The notes: generated by a model not told the origin, from the sequence alone. 64,000 nt of DNA from Streptomyces sp. NBC_01353 (GCF_036237275.1 NZ_CP108352.1:1736001-1800000); one strand, 5' to 3'. Numbered from the stretch's first letter, positions 25,553 to 34,735 are shown. Numbers and translations: made by a program.

Positions 25553-26974
25553 TCAGTTCCGCGTCGCGCGCAGTCGGCGCCAGACCGCCTTGGCCGCGTT
25601 GTGGCCGGACATGCCGTGCACGCCCGGGCCCGGCGGGGTCGCTGCGGAACAGAGGAAGACCGCCGGGTGCGGGGTGTCGTACGGACGCAGCGACAGCTTG
25701 GGGCGCAGCACCAGTTGGAGCCCACGGGCCGCGCCGCAGGCGATGTCGCCGCCCACGTAGTTGGCGTTGCGGGCGGCCAGTTCGGGCGGTCCGGCGGTGG
25801 CGCGGGCCAGGACCAGGTCACGGAAGCCGGGGGCGAAGCGCTCGATCTGGCGCTCCACGGCATCGGTGAGATCGCCCTCCCAGCCGTTCGGCACATGGCC
25901 GTACGTCCAGAACGACTGCTTGCCCTCGGGGGCGCGGCCGGGGTCGACGAGGCTGGGCTGAGCGGTGATGAGGAAGGGCGTGCGGGGGGCCGTACCGGAG
26001 GACGCCTGGTTCAGCGCGGCGCCGATCTCGCCGCTGGTGGGCCCGATCTGGACGGTGCCCGCCTGTCGGGGTGCCTCCGCCGTCCACGGCACGGGGCCGT
26101 CCAGCGCGTAGTCGATCTTGAAGACGCTCGCGCCGTACCGGTAGTGGTCGTAATGGCTGCCGAAGCCGGCGATGCGCGCGAGGGCGGTGGGCGAGGTGTC
26201 GAAGATGTACGCGCGGGCCGGCGGCAGATCGTCGAGCCGCTTGACCTCGTAGTCGGTGTGGACTGCGCCGCCCAGATCCTTCAGATACGCGGTGAGGGCG
26301 TCCGAGATCGACTGGGAGCCGCCGCGCGGCATCGGCCAGCCGCCCTCGTGCGCGGCCAGCGCGAAGACGAGACCGACCGCCGTGGTGGCGAACCCGCCCA
26401 GCGGGGCGATGACATGACCGACGAGCCCGGCGAACAGGGCACGCGCCTTGTCGTCCTGGAAACGGCGCATGAGCCAGGTCGAGGGCCGCATGCCGTCGAG
26501 GCCGAACCGGGCGAGCGTGACCGGGTCCCGGGGCAGCGCGGTGAGCGGCAGGGACATGAAGTCCCGTGCCAGGGTGTCCCACTTGCCGAGGTACGGGGCG
26601 ACGAGCCTGCGGTACGTGCCGGCGTCACGCGGTCCGAAGGAGGCGGCGGTCTCGGCGACGGACCGGGAGAGCACGGCGGCGGTGCCGTCGTCCCACGGGT
26701 GCGCCATGGGCAGTCGGGGGTGCAGCCACTCGAGGCCGTACCGGTCCAACGGCATCGTCTTGAAGACGGGCGAGCCGAACCCCAGCGGGTGCACGGCGGA
26801 ACAGGGGTCGTGCAGGAAGCCGGGGAGCGTCAACTCCTCGGTCCTGGCACCCCCGCCCACGGTGGATCCGGCCTCGAACACGGCGACGGAGAAGCCTCGT
26901 CGGGCGAGCTCCACCGCGGCGGTCAGTCCGTTGGGTCCCGCCCCCACGACGACGGCATCGAGCATCGACGGCAC
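25553..26974 (-). CDS. FAD-dependent oxidoreductase, phytoene-desaturase (CrtI)-like
   Basis: 473-residue flavoprotein. The FAD-binding Rossmann motif is [20 protein letters not shown] near the N terminus (about 5-24), followed by [14 protein letters not shown]. Near the C terminus [14 protein letters not shown] is the second FAD contact of the amine-oxidase/CrtI superfamily. The GTG at 26974 has AAGGAG seven bases upstream; an ATG three codons later would also keep the motif. No carotenoid genes are nearby, so a carotenoid role is not supported. Substrate unknown. Neighbour on the same strand is an IMPase-like gene 63 bases upstream. Confidence 0.85.
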   Translation of the reverse strand: MPSMLDAVVVGAGPNGLTAAVELARRGFSVAVFEAGSTVGGGARTEELTLPGFLHDPCSAVHPLGFGSPVFKTMPLDRYGLEWLHPRLPMAHPWDDGTAAVLSRSVAETAASFGPRDAGTYRRLVAPYLGKWDTLARDFMSLPLTALPRDPVTLARFGLDGMRPSTWLMRRFQDDKARALFAGLVGHVIAPLGGFATTAVGLVFALAAHEGGWPMPRGGSQSISDALTAYLKDLGGAVHTDYEVKRLDDLPPARAYIFDTSPTALARIAGFGSHYDHYRYGASVFKIDYALDGPVPWTAEAPRQAGTVQIGPTSGEIGAALNQASSGTAPRTPFLITAQPSLVDPGRAPEGKQSFWTYGHVPNGWEGDLTDAVERQIERFAPGFRDLVLARATAGPPELAARNANYVGGDIACGAARGLQLVLRPKLSLRPYDTPHPAVFLCSAATPPGPGVHGMSGHNAAKAVWRRLRATRN

Positions 26975-27037
26975 CTTGGGACTCCTTCGTCAGCCGATGG
27001 CCAAGGCTCCCAGGATATTCCTGGGCCCCGGCCGCCC

Positions 27038-27874
27038 TCACCGCCTCCGCAGCAGTGTCCGGATCCGATCTGCGGTGGCCAGGTCCCGTGCCGCGGTGAA
27101 CGGCAGCGCGTTGCCTCCGGTGATACGGAACGGCTCGCCGGCGAGCGTGGTGTGCGCGCCGCCCGCCTCGGTCACCAGGAGCAGTCCGGCAGCGTGGTCC
27201 CAGGCGTACTCCCAGGAGAAGGCGATGCCGTCGAGTACGCCCCGTGCCACGTCCAGGTACTCCAGTCCGGCCGAGCCGCAGGGGCGTGGGTGGACGCCCT
27301 CCGTGTCCAGGCCGAGCAGGGCGTGCTTCTGGTCCTCGGTGGTGTAGTCGGGGTGGGAGGTGGCGACCTTCAGGACCGCACCGGGCGCCGGCGAGCCGGA
27401 CCGTATCGGCTCTCCGTTGAGTGTCGCCCCGCGTCCGCGCACGGCGACCGCCATCTCGTCGAGGGCGGGGGCGAACGTCCAGGAGGCGAGCAGCTCGCCG
27501 CGCCGGGCGAGCGCCACCAGGCTGCAGAAGCCGGGCTCTCCGCGCACGAATTGGCGCGTGCCGTCGACGGGGTCGACGATCCAGACCGGGGCATCACCCT
27601 GGAGCTCCTCGTAGACCGCGGGGTCGGCGTGGACGGCCTCCTCGCCGACGACCACGGAGCCGGGCAGCAGCGTGGTCAGGGATGCGGTCAGATACTCCTC
27701 CGCGGCCCGGTCGGCGACCGTCACCAGGTCGTGCGGTCCGTTCTTCTCGACGATCTCGTGCGCGGCGAGCTGGCGGAAGCGCGGCGTGATCTCGGCCGCG
27801 GCCGCCTTGCGGACCGCCTCCTCCACCTCGGTCGTACCACCGGCGAGGATGTGGTCAAGGAAGTCATCGGTCAT
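27038..27874 (-). CDS. inositol monophosphatase-family phosphatase
   Basis: 278-residue metal-dependent sugar/polyol phosphatase. The three metal-binding signatures are VVGEEAVH (about 74-81), WIVDPVDGTRQFV (about 98-110) and WDHAAGLLLVTEAGG (about 220-234). This family includes inositol-1-phosphatase, histidinol-phosphatase and 3'-phosphoadenosine phosphatases, and sequence alone does not separate them. ATG start. A weakly separated neighbour (FAD oxidoreductase) lies downstream on the same strand. Confidence 0.88.
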   Translation of the reverse strand: MTDDFLDHILAGGTTEVEEAVRKAAAAEITPRFRQLAAHEIVEKNGPHDLVTVADRAAEEYLTASLTTLLPGSVVVGEEAVHADPAVYEELQGDAPVWIVDPVDGTRQFVRGEPGFCSLVALARRGELLASWTFAPALDEMAVAVRGRGATLNGEPIRSGSPAPGAVLKVATSHPDYTTEDQKHALLGLDTEGVHPRPCGSAGLEYLDVARGVLDGIAFSWEYAWDHAAGLLLVTEAGGAHTTLAGEPFRITGGNALPFTAARDLATADRIRTLLRRR

Positions 27875-27995
27875 GCGTCCAGCTAAGCACGTCGGTCTGA
27901 CACGTCGGCCGTCCGTCCCTTAACCCTCCGTTTCCCCGCGGAGTACGCTTTGGACCGGTTCACCCCTTACGGGAAATCGGGGAGAGGGAGGGTCC

Positions 27996-29051
27996 GTGCA
28001 CGGCGAGTACAAGGTTCCCGGCGGCAAGCTGGTGGTCGTCGACCTGGAGACGCGGGACGGTGTCCTCGCGGACGTCCGGGTCGCGGGCGACTTCTTCCTG
28101 GAGCCGGACGAGGCGATTCTCGCCATCGACCGCGCCCTGGAGGGCGCCCCCGTCGACACCGACGCGTCGGGGCTCGCGGCCCGGATCGACGCGTCGCTGC
28201 CACCCGGCACGGAGATGTACGGGCTGACCACGGAGGGCATCGGGGTCGCGGTTCGCCGGGCGCTCGCGCACGCGACGGACTGGACCGACTACGACTGGCA
28301 GTTGATCCACGAGCCTCCGCAGTCCCCCGCCCTGCACATGGCCCTGGACGAGGTCCTCACCGCCGAGGTCGCGGCGGGCCGCCGGCCGCCGACCCTGCGG
28401 GTCTGGGAATGGGGCGCGCCGGCCGTGGTGATCGGCAGTTTCCAGTCGCTGCGCAACGAGGTGGACCCGGAGGCGGCCGAGCGGCACGGCTTCGAGGTGG
28501 TGCGCCGGATCAGTGGCGGTGGCGCGATGTTCATCGAACCGGGCGACACCATCACGTACTCGCTGTCGGTGCCCGACGCCCTGATCCAGGGTCTTTCCTT
28601 CACCGACAGCTACGCCTACCTCGACGACTGGGTGCTCGGCGCGCTCGGCGACATGGGGGTCAAGGCCTGGTACCAGCCGCTGAACGACATCGCCACGGAC
28701 GCCGGGAAGATCGCGGGCGCGGCGCAGAAGCGGATGGTGGCGGGCGAGGGCGCGGTCCTGCACCACGTGACGATGGCGTACGACATCGACGCCGACAAGA
28801 TGACGGACGTGCTGCGCATCGGCCGCGAGAAGCTCTCCGACAAGGGGACGAAGAGCGCGAAGAAGCGGGTGGATCCGCTGCGCCGTCAGACGGGTCTGCC
28901 GCGCGAGGCGGTGATCGAGCGGATGATCAACTCCTTCCGTGACCGGTACGGCCTTTCGGAGGGCCGGGTGACGGAGGAGGAGATGGCGCGGGCGAAGGAG
29001 CTGGCCGCGGCCAAGTTCGGCACGCGGGAGTGGACCGCCCGGGTCCCGTAG
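27996..29051 (+). CDS. lipoate--protein ligase-like protein with N-terminal LplB-type domain
   Basis: 351-residue protein that should attach lipoate (or octanoate/biotin-like acyl groups) to carrier domains. Residues 1-90 resemble the accessory LplB/C-terminal domain (EYKVPGGKLVVVDLE), here placed before the catalytic part, the reverse of E. coli LplA. Catalytic region: WEWGAPAVVIGSFQS, RRISGGGAMFIEPGDTITYS, and the lysine in DIATDAGKIAGAAQKR, which contacts the lipoyl-adenylate. GTG start at 27996 with GGAGGG close upstream. A hairpin terminator follows. Known in actinobacteria. Confidence 0.88.
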   Translation: MHGEYKVPGGKLVVVDLETRDGVLADVRVAGDFFLEPDEAILAIDRALEGAPVDTDASGLAARIDASLPPGTEMYGLTTEGIGVAVRRALAHATDWTDYDWQLIHEPPQSPALHMALDEVLTAEVAAGRRPPTLRVWEWGAPAVVIGSFQSLRNEVDPEAAERHGFEVVRRISGGGAMFIEPGDTITYSLSVPDALIQGLSFTDSYAYLDDWVLGALGDMGVKAWYQPLNDIATDAGKIAGAAQKRMVAGEGAVLHHVTMAYDIDADKMTDVLRIGREKLSDKGTKSAKKRVDPLRRQTGLPREAVIERMINSFRDRYGLSEGRVTEEEMARAKELAAAKFGTREWTARVP

Positions 29052-29060
29052 CGGACGTGC

Positions 29061-29098
29061 CCTCTCCCGGCCGGGGATGGGCCGCCGGCCGGGAGAGG
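29061..29098. terminator. hairpin between convergent lipoate ligase and secreted-protein genes
   Basis: 14-bp perfect stem (29061-29074 with 29085-29098) and ten-base loop, ten bases after the ligase stop. It could end both converging transcripts. Confidence 0.8.
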
Positions 29099-29135
29099 TC
29101 GTTCAGGGTCGTTCAGTCCGACGCGCGGTCGGCGA

Positions 29136-29549
29136 TCAGAAGTGCGGGTCGAGCAGCGAGCCGAAGTGGTAGGTGCCGGCGCTGAAGTGAAGGTTCGTGT
29201 CATTGAGCACCGCGGTGGCCGAACCGGGCTTGCTCAGGCTGGACTTCTGCTCGTAGTACCCGTCCCAGGCGCGGATGCAGTCGGTCCAGGTGTACGTGCC
29301 GGCGGCCAGGTAGAGGTCGCGGCTCGGGTTGCGGGTGCCTTCGAAGATCTGCGTCCACGTGTACCAGCCCGAGGCCACGGTCATGCTCCTGCTGACGCAC
29401 GCGTCGGGGTCGGACCAGACCGGAGCGCCGTCCAGGTACACATTGCGGGTGTTGTACGCCGTGTCCGCGGCACTCGCCGGGCTTCCGGCGATCGCGACGA
29501 GAGCGGTGGCGGTCGCCGCGACGGCGGCCAGCTTGCCGAACTTGCTCAT
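29136..29549 (-). CDS. small secreted protein of unknown function
   Basis: 137-residue predicted exported protein. Residues 1-28 form a Sec signal peptide (KFGKLAAVAATATALVAIAG) with a cleavage site after SPASA. The mature 109 residues are rich in Tyr, Trp, Thr and Ser (GWYTWTQIFEG, GTYTWTDCIRAWDGYYEQ) with two cysteines, suggesting a beta-rich secreted domain with a possible disulfide. The ATG at 29549 has AAAGGAG about ten bases upstream. I do not recognise the family. Its G+C looks lower than its neighbours, and the upstream region is AT-rich. Confidence 0.75.
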   Translation of the reverse strand: MSKFGKLAAVAATATALVAIAGSPASAADTAYNTRNVYLDGAPVWSDPDACVSRSMTVASGWYTWTQIFEGTRNPSRDLYLAAGTYTWTDCIRAWDGYYEQKSSLSKPGSATAVLNDTNLHFSAGTYHFGSLLDPHF

Positions 29550-29732
29550 GACTTCGTTGCTCCTTTGGAGAAGGTCAACCGAACTCAACGTGTCCCTGCA
29601 GGGGTTGCTGCACCACTAGGTATATCTCGTTGAGCCCGGGACGCGCATCACTTTTAGTGAAACGCTTCCCCAGAGATCTCCAGCCTCGGCGTCATCTGAG
29701 CAGCTTGATGACCCAATCACCCCAAACGGATT

Positions 29733-31163
29733 TCACTTCATTGAAGATGAATCGCTCGACTGCACCGGCTCTGGCGGGCGGTGGGCGAACCACTTCCGGT
29801 CGTCCTCGAGTTGGGCCGCGAGCGAGATCAGCAGCGGTTCGCCGCCTGCCGGACCGAGCAGCTGCGCGCCGACCGGGAGGCCGTCGGGCGTGAAGCCGGC
29901 GGGGACGTTCACGCCGGGCCAGCCGAGGACGTTCCACGGCCACGCGTAGGGGCAGGCGGAGGCCATCGCCAGGTCGGTGCGCCAGGCCGGCATCGCGTCG
30001 AAGGTGCCGATCCGGGGCGGGGGCGCCGCCGTCGTCGGGGTGAGGAGGACGTCGTAGGTGTCGAAGAGCGCGCCGATCCTGCGGTGTTGATGCGCCTCGC
30101 GGGCCCGGGCGGCGCGCAGGAGGCGGCCGCCGAGGCGGTGACCGGTGCGGGCGGCGCCGCGGGTGCGCGGGTCGAGCAGCGCGGGCTCGGGGTGCCGGTC
30201 GGCGTACTCGGCGATTCCGGCGGTCGCGCGGGGCAGGAAGCTCAGCCCGATCTGGCCGTAGCGCGGACGCGCCTCCTCCACGGTGTGGCCGAGCCCGGCG
30301 AGCGCTTCGGCGAGGTCGGCGACGGCCCGGCGTATCCCTGCGTCGAGGGGGTTGTACGTGGCGGTGAAGGGCGCCCGCCAGGCGAGCGCGATGCGGAGCC
30401 GCCCGGGCTCCCGGCGCGCGGCGGCCGACGCGTCGACGGCGGTCGGCCGGAAGCGGTCCCCCGTGTGCGGCCCGGCGACGGCGTCAAGGAGCAGCGCGGC
30501 GTCGCGGACGGTCCGGGCGAGCGGGCCGTTGACGGTCAGCCCCTGGAAGCAGTCGTCGTACGGATGGACCGAGACCCGGCCGCGCTGTGGCTTGATGCCG
30601 ACGAGATGGGTCCAGGCGGCCGGAATCCGGATGGAGCCGGCGCCGTCGGAGCCGAGCGCGGCGGGGATGATGCCGGCCGCGACGGCCGCCGCCGATCCCC
30701 CGGAGGATCCCCCAGGGGTATGGCCGGTGTTCCAGGGGTTGCGGGTGGCGCCGAAGGCGGGGCCTTCGGTGAACGGCCACTGTCCCAGTTCGCAGGCGTT
30801 GGTCTTGCCGACGATCACCGCTCCGGCGGCCCGCAGCCGCCGCACGGCCTCGCCGTCCTCGGCCGCGTCGGGGATGTCCCCGGCGCAGCCGAAGCGGGTG
30901 GGCAGTCCGGCGACGTCGGTGTCGTCCTTGACGGCGATCGGCACGCCGAGCAGCGGCAGCCTCTCCCCCGCGGCGAGCCTGCGGTCTGCCTCCGCCGCCT
31001 CGGCGAGGGCGGCCTCCGGCCGGGTGCAGCGGAACGCGTTGAGGGTGGGCTGCGTGGCCTCGATCCGGTCGAGCGCGGCCTGGACGACGTCGGTCGAGGT
31101 GACCGTTCCGTCCCCCAACTGCCGTGCCTGTTCGGCCAGTCCGGTGTAGTCGACCGTGGTCAC
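29733..31163 (-). CDS. amidase-signature hydrolase
   Basis: 476-residue serine amidase. The Ser-Ser-Lys triad is visible: lysine in VPIAVKDDTDV (about 80), the GGSSGGSAAAVAAG core (about 152-165) and the second serine in GSDGAGSIRIPAAW (about 172-185). It hydrolyses amides or carbamoyl compounds; candidates in this context are allophanate, ureido or carbamoyl products, but specificity is not visible. GTG start at 31163; it follows an NCS1 permease by 33 bases and is probably cotranscribed with it. The last 15 residues (PVQSSDSSSMK) are codon-poor in GC3 and run into an AT-rich patch, so the C terminus may be recently altered. Confidence 0.87.
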   Translation of the reverse strand: MTTVDYTGLAEQARQLGDGTVTSTDVVQAALDRIEATQPTLNAFRCTRPEAALAEAAEADRRLAAGERLPLLGVPIAVKDDTDVAGLPTRFGCAGDIPDAAEDGEAVRRLRAAGAVIVGKTNACELGQWPFTEGPAFGATRNPWNTGHTPGGSSGGSAAAVAAGIIPAALGSDGAGSIRIPAAWTHLVGIKPQRGRVSVHPYDDCFQGLTVNGPLARTVRDAALLLDAVAGPHTGDRFRPTAVDASAAARREPGRLRIALAWRAPFTATYNPLDAGIRRAVADLAEALAGLGHTVEEARPRYGQIGLSFLPRATAGIAEYADRHPEPALLDPRTRGAARTGHRLGGRLLRAARAREAHQHRRIGALFDTYDVLLTPTTAAPPPRIGTFDAMPAWRTDLAMASACPYAWPWNVLGWPGVNVPAGFTPDGLPVGAQLLGPAGGEPLLISLAAQLEDDRKWFAHRPPEPVQSSDSSSMK

Positions 31164-31196
31164 GGCAGCCCCCTCGTCTCTTCGGCTGCCGGAACC

Positions 31197-32738
31197 CTAC
31201 TGGAGCGTAACTTCCCTGTCATCACTCTTCCGGCGCCCCGCCATGAGGGCCGTGTAGAGCAGCAGCGCGGCGGCGAGACCCACGGCCCAGCCGTAGTCGG
31301 CGAGCGGTTTCAGGAAGGGGATGAGCCCGTCCTCGGGGAAGGGGCCCTTGCCCGGGGCGGAGTGCGATCCGCCGATGGCCAGGACTCCACCGACGGCGAA
31401 GGCGAGCACGGCGGCGGGGTTCCAGCCGCCCGCGTACCAGTACGGGCCGTCCGGCCGGTAGAGACCGGCAAGGTCGAGAACGGTCCGCCGGAGGATCCAG
31501 TAGTCGGCGATGAGGATGCCCGCCACCGTACCGAGCAGTCCGCCGACCAGGCCGAGCCAGGTGAAGATGTACAGCTCGGGCGTCTCGGTCAGCTTCCACG
31601 GCATGATGAGAACGCCCACGACGCCCGTGATCAGCGCGCCCGTACGGAAGTTGACGACCTTCGGCGCGAGGTTGGCGAGGTCGTACGCCGGCGAGACGAC
31701 GTTCGCCGCGATGTTCACCGAGATCGTGGCGACGAGCACGGTCACCAGGGCGAAGAGCAGCCCGAAGACGTTGTCCGTCTTCGCGGCGAGCGCGACCGGG
31801 TCCCAGATGGGCGCGCCGTACACCGCCTGCGAGCCGGAGGTCACGAGGACGGAGAGCAGTGCGAAGAGCGTCATGGTCGTCGGCAGCCCCAGGGTCTGCC
31901 CCCAGATCTGCGCCCGCTGCCCGGCCCCGAACCGTGTGAAGTCGGGGATGTTCAGGGAGAGCGTCGACCAGAAGGCGATCATCCCCATGAGCGAGGGGAA
32001 GAACACCTGCCAGAAGTCGGCTCCCCAACCCAGCTTCGAGGGCTGGTCGAGCAGCGGCCCGAGCCCGCCCGCCTTGACGGCGGTCCAGACGAGCAGCACG
32101 AGCGCGCCGACGATGACGAACGGCGCGGCCCAGTTCTCGAAGCGGCGCAGCGTCTCCATCCCCCGGTAGATGATGGCGAGTTCGAGGATCCAGAAGAGGA
32201 CGAAGCAGAGCCACAGCGTCCACGGCTGGCCGCCGACCCGCGCTGCCTCGGACCAGCCGCCGAAGACCTTGTCGAGCAGGATGAAGATCCCCTGTCCGCC
32301 GATCCAGGTCTGGATGCCGAACCAGGCACAGGCGACGCCGGCGCGGATGAGCGCGGGCAGGTTGGCCCCGCGCAGTCCGAAGGAGGCGCGTGCGAGGACG
32401 GGGAAGGGGATGCCGTACTTCGGTCCCGCGTGCCCGGTCAGGAGCATCGGCAGAAGCACGATCACATTGGCCAACGCGATGGTGAGGACTGCCTGCTTCC
32501 AGTCCATGCCGAGGGCGACGAGTCCGGAGGCGAGCAGCCAGGAGGGGATGTTGTGGGCCATGCCGACCCAGAGGGCGGCGAAGTTGTACGTGGTCCAGCG
32601 GCGCCGCTCGACGGGAACGGGCAGGAGATCCTCGTTGACGAACCGGGGGTCGGAGGGGGCCGTGCCGGGCGGAAGTTCGACGCGCCCGTCGGAGAGCGCG
32701 GGTGTTTCGGGTCTTCCGGAGGGCGTGGTTGTGGTCAT
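31197..32738 (-). CDS. NCS1-family nucleobase/hydantoin/allantoin permease
   Basis: 513-residue permease with about twelve transmembrane helices. The family hallmarks are RWTTYNFAALWVGMAHNIPS, PFPVLARASFGLRGANLPAL, AWFGIQTWIGGQ and NIPDFTRFG, all close to cytosine/allantoin/hydantoin carriers (PucI/Mhp1/CodB type). Start ATG at 32738. It takes up a cyclic ureide or pyrimidine; the neighbouring amidase and the pyrimidine operon a few kb upstream make dihydrouracil, hydantoin, uracil or allantoin reasonable substrates, as inference. Confidence 0.9.
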   Translation of the reverse strand: MTTTTPSGRPETPALSDGRVELPPGTAPSDPRFVNEDLLPVPVERRRWTTYNFAALWVGMAHNIPSWLLASGLVALGMDWKQAVLTIALANVIVLLPMLLTGHAGPKYGIPFPVLARASFGLRGANLPALIRAGVACAWFGIQTWIGGQGIFILLDKVFGGWSEAARVGGQPWTLWLCFVLFWILELAIIYRGMETLRRFENWAAPFVIVGALVLLVWTAVKAGGLGPLLDQPSKLGWGADFWQVFFPSLMGMIAFWSTLSLNIPDFTRFGAGQRAQIWGQTLGLPTTMTLFALLSVLVTSGSQAVYGAPIWDPVALAAKTDNVFGLLFALVTVLVATISVNIAANVVSPAYDLANLAPKVVNFRTGALITGVVGVLIMPWKLTETPELYIFTWLGLVGGLLGTVAGILIADYWILRRTVLDLAGLYRPDGPYWYAGGWNPAAVLAFAVGGVLAIGGSHSAPGKGPFPEDGLIPFLKPLADYGWAVGLAAALLLYTALMAGRRKSDDREVTLQ

Positions 32739-32909
32739 GAGCGGCGGAACCCTTCGTTCGGGGACGGAACGAGGCCGTGCGGCGCGTGGGGGGTTCGGCG
32801 GGGCGCGAAGTTCGGCGGGCGCGGGGGTCCAGCGGGAGTTTTTGACGATATCAGCGATGCCACCGGTCGACCTATGGGCCGGACGCGGGCAATGGCCGCA
32901 GGGCAGGAC

Positions 32910-32934
32910 GTTTGCAGGAGGCCCGTGCGGGTCA
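32910..32934 (+). promoter_or_regulatory. SigB-like promoter candidate for the CsbD-family gene
   Basis: GTTTGC, 13 bases, GGGTCA, 45 bases before the start codon. It resembles the general-stress SigB/SigH type (GNNT, about 15 bases, GGGTAC/T). CsbD-like genes are stress-induced in several bacteria. Position and match are suggestive only. Confidence 0.4.
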
Positions 32935-32978
32935 GACGCGGAGGAGTACGCAGTTCCCGATATACGGAAGTGGTCATT

Positions 32979-33152
32979 GTGTCCGGCGAGCAGAAAGCAA
33001 AGGCGAAGGCCGAGCAGGCGAAGGGCAAGGCCCAGGAGACCGTCGGTCGGGCCGTGGGCAACGAGCGCATGACCGCCAAGGGGCGCACCGAGCAGGCCAA
33101 GGGACACGCCCGCGAAGCCAAGGAAAAGGCCAAGGACACGCTCGAGGACTGA
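32979..33152 (+). CDS. CsbD-family stress protein
   Basis: 57 residues, highly charged and helical. KAKAEQAKGKAQETVGRAVG and MTAKGRTEQAKGHAREAKEK show the CsbD pattern of repeated amphipathic Ala/Lys/Glu heptads. Exact start is uncertain: GTG at 32979 gives a typical beginning (MSGEQKAKAKAEQ); a GTG nine bases upstream is the alternative. Role: small general-stress-response protein. It is followed by a strong hairpin. Confidence 0.87.
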   Translation: MSGEQKAKAKAEQAKGKAQETVGRAVGNERMTAKGRTEQAKGHAREAKEKAKDTLED

Positions 33153-33171
33153 CCGGCTGTCCGCACGACTT

Positions 33172-33210
33172 CAGGCGCCGGGGAGGCCCCTGCCGGCCCC
33201 CCGGCGCCTG
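33172..33210 (+). terminator. hairpin terminator after the CsbD gene
   Basis: 12-bp perfect stem (33172-33183 with 33199-33210) around a 15-base loop, 20 bases after the stop. Confidence 0.8.
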
Positions 33211-33265
33211 ACGCGTGCGGTTGCCGGCCGGCGATCGCCCGGCACGAGGTGACCGATGCCTGAGG

Positions 33266-33580
33266 TCACCGATGCCCGCGCGCGCCGAACTCCAGCCGTC
33301 GCGGCGCGGCGGCCGGCAGAGAGCCGGTGACCGCGGCGCCCGGCCCGGTCACGTCGCAGGGGATGCCGACGCTCTGGCACATGCGGTGGGTCCGGGCCAC
33401 GGCGCTGAGCGACGCCGCCGAGGGGTTGGCGACGGGGAGTTCGACGGTGAGACGGGAGGGCCGGAGCGCGTGGACGAGTGCTTGGATCTGCAGGGCCGCC
33501 GCCGCACGGTTCGTGATGTCCAGGTCCCGATGAACCCGCACGTTCAGGACTCCGTCCTCGACGACATGGCTGATCAGCAC
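33266..33580 (-). CDS. small STAS-like anti-sigma-antagonist-type protein
   Basis: 104 residues. The sequence MLISHVVEDGVLNVRVHRDLDITNRAAAAL opens like a STAS domain (beta strand, short loop, and a dLDItN segment), and VELPVANPSAASLSAVARTHRMC holds the helix where antagonists carry a serine. I infer a sigma-factor regulatory role by similarity in pattern; conservation of the phosphorylatable serine is not certain. GTG start with GGAGGT five bases upstream, an excellent site. Stand-alone gene between CsbD and the LLM oxidoreductase. Confidence 0.65.
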   Translation of the reverse strand: MLISHVVEDGVLNVRVHRDLDITNRAAAALQIQALVHALRPSRLTVELPVANPSAASLSAVARTHRMCQSVGIPCDVTGPGAAVTGSLPAAAPRRLEFGARGHR

Positions 33581-33724
33581 GATCTACCTCCAGGGGGCTC
33601 GGCTCGGGGCTTGCAGCAGTCTGCACTTCCCCGACGGCGATCACCGGAACGCCCTTCCCCACCCTCCCGTGTGTCACCCGAACCGCTCAAGCACCACGTG
33701 CCCACACCTTCGCCGCACCGACGG

Positions 33725-34726
33725 TCAGGCGTTGAGCGCCGGGATGATCTCGGAGCCGTACGCGTCGATCGTCGTCTCCTTCGCGTCGTGCATGGCGTAC
33801 ACGGCGAACTGGTCCACGCCCATCTCCCGCAGCCGCCGCAGCTTCTCGATGTGGGCCTCGGCCGGGCCCAGGAGGCAGAAGCGGTCGACGATCTCGTCGG
33901 GGACGAAGTCGGTGGACGGATTGTCGGCGCGGCCGTGGTGGCTGTAGTCGTAGCCGTGCCGGTCCTTGATGTACGCGGTGAGTTCCTCCGGGACCATGCC
34001 GGAGTGCTCGCCGTACTTGGCGACCAGGTCCGCGACATGGTTGCCGACCATGCCGCCGAACCAGCGGCACTGGTCTCGGGCGTGCGCCAGGTCGTCGCCC
34101 ACGTACGCGGGCGCGGCCACGCAGATGGTGAGCGCGTCGGGGTCGCGGCCGGCGTCGGTGGCGGCCTGGCGGACCGCCTTGACCATCCATTCGGTGAGGA
34201 ACGGATCGGCGAGTTGGAGGATGAAGCCGTCGGCCTTCTGTCCGGCGAGGGCGAGCGCCTTCGGGCCGTACGCGGCCATCCAGACCGGCAGTTTCCCGTC
34301 CCGTACCCAGGGGATCCGGATCGGGTTGTCCTCCACGAGCGCCTCGCGGCCCTCGGCGAGGTCGCGGATGACGTCGATGGCCTCCCCGAGCCGGGCGAGG
34401 GTGTTGGGCTTGCGTCCGGCGACGCGCATCGCGGAGTCGCCGCGGCCGATGCCGCAGACGGTCCGGTTGCCGTACATCTCGTTGAGAGTGGCGAAGGTGG
34501 AGGCGGTCACCTCCCAGGTCCTGGTGCCCGGGTTGGTGACCATGGGACCGACGTGCAGCTTGGTGGTGTGCTCCAGGATGCGGCTGTAGATGACGAAGGG
34601 CTCCTGCCAGAGCACGGCGGAGTCGAAGGTCCAGCCGTAACGGAAGCCGTTGCGCTCCGCCCGGCGCATGAGGCCGACGACCGCCGAGGCGGGCGGGTCG
34701 GTCTGCAGGACGAGTCCGAAGTCCAC
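33725..34726 (-). CDS. F420-dependent LLM-class oxidoreductase of the pyrimidine operon
   Basis: 333-residue (beta/alpha)8 enzyme of the luciferase-like family that uses F420 or FMN. Visible: MDFGLVLQTDPPASAVVGLM, GYFWDS-like GYGWTFDSAV variant (FRYGWTFDSAVLW), the GIGRGDSAMR loop typical of F420 enzymes, and VYAMHDAKETTIDAYGSEII near the end. It matches a subfamily I recall as found with dihydropyrimidinases. The GTG start follows the dihydropyrimidinase stop by nine bases with AGGAG in the gap, so it is the last gene of a four-gene operon. The substrate is not known; see findings. Confidence 0.8.
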   Translation of the reverse strand: MDFGLVLQTDPPASAVVGLMRRAERNGFRYGWTFDSAVLWQEPFVIYSRILEHTTKLHVGPMVTNPGTRTWEVTASTFATLNEMYGNRTVCGIGRGDSAMRVAGRKPNTLARLGEAIDVIRDLAEGREALVEDNPIRIPWVRDGKLPVWMAAYGPKALALAGQKADGFILQLADPFLTEWMVKAVRQAATDAGRDPDALTICVAAPAYVGDDLAHARDQCRWFGGMVGNHVADLVAKYGEHSGMVPEELTAYIKDRHGYDYSHHGRADNPSTDFVPDEIVDRFCLLGPAEAHIEKLRRLREMGVDQFAVYAMHDAKETTIDAYGSEIIPALNA

Positions 34727-34735
34727 GTCGTTCTC

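Noticed and set aside
25553-26974. Assigning the CrtI-like oxidoreductase to carotenoid synthesis
   Set aside because: No phytoene synthase, cyclase or isoprenoid gene is near; the family includes many other FAD enzymes.
29781-33152. A 1123-residue rightward ORF ending in the CsbD gene
   Set aside because: Upstream of about 32979 it is antisense to the amidase and NCS1 genes and has the composition of a shadow frame.
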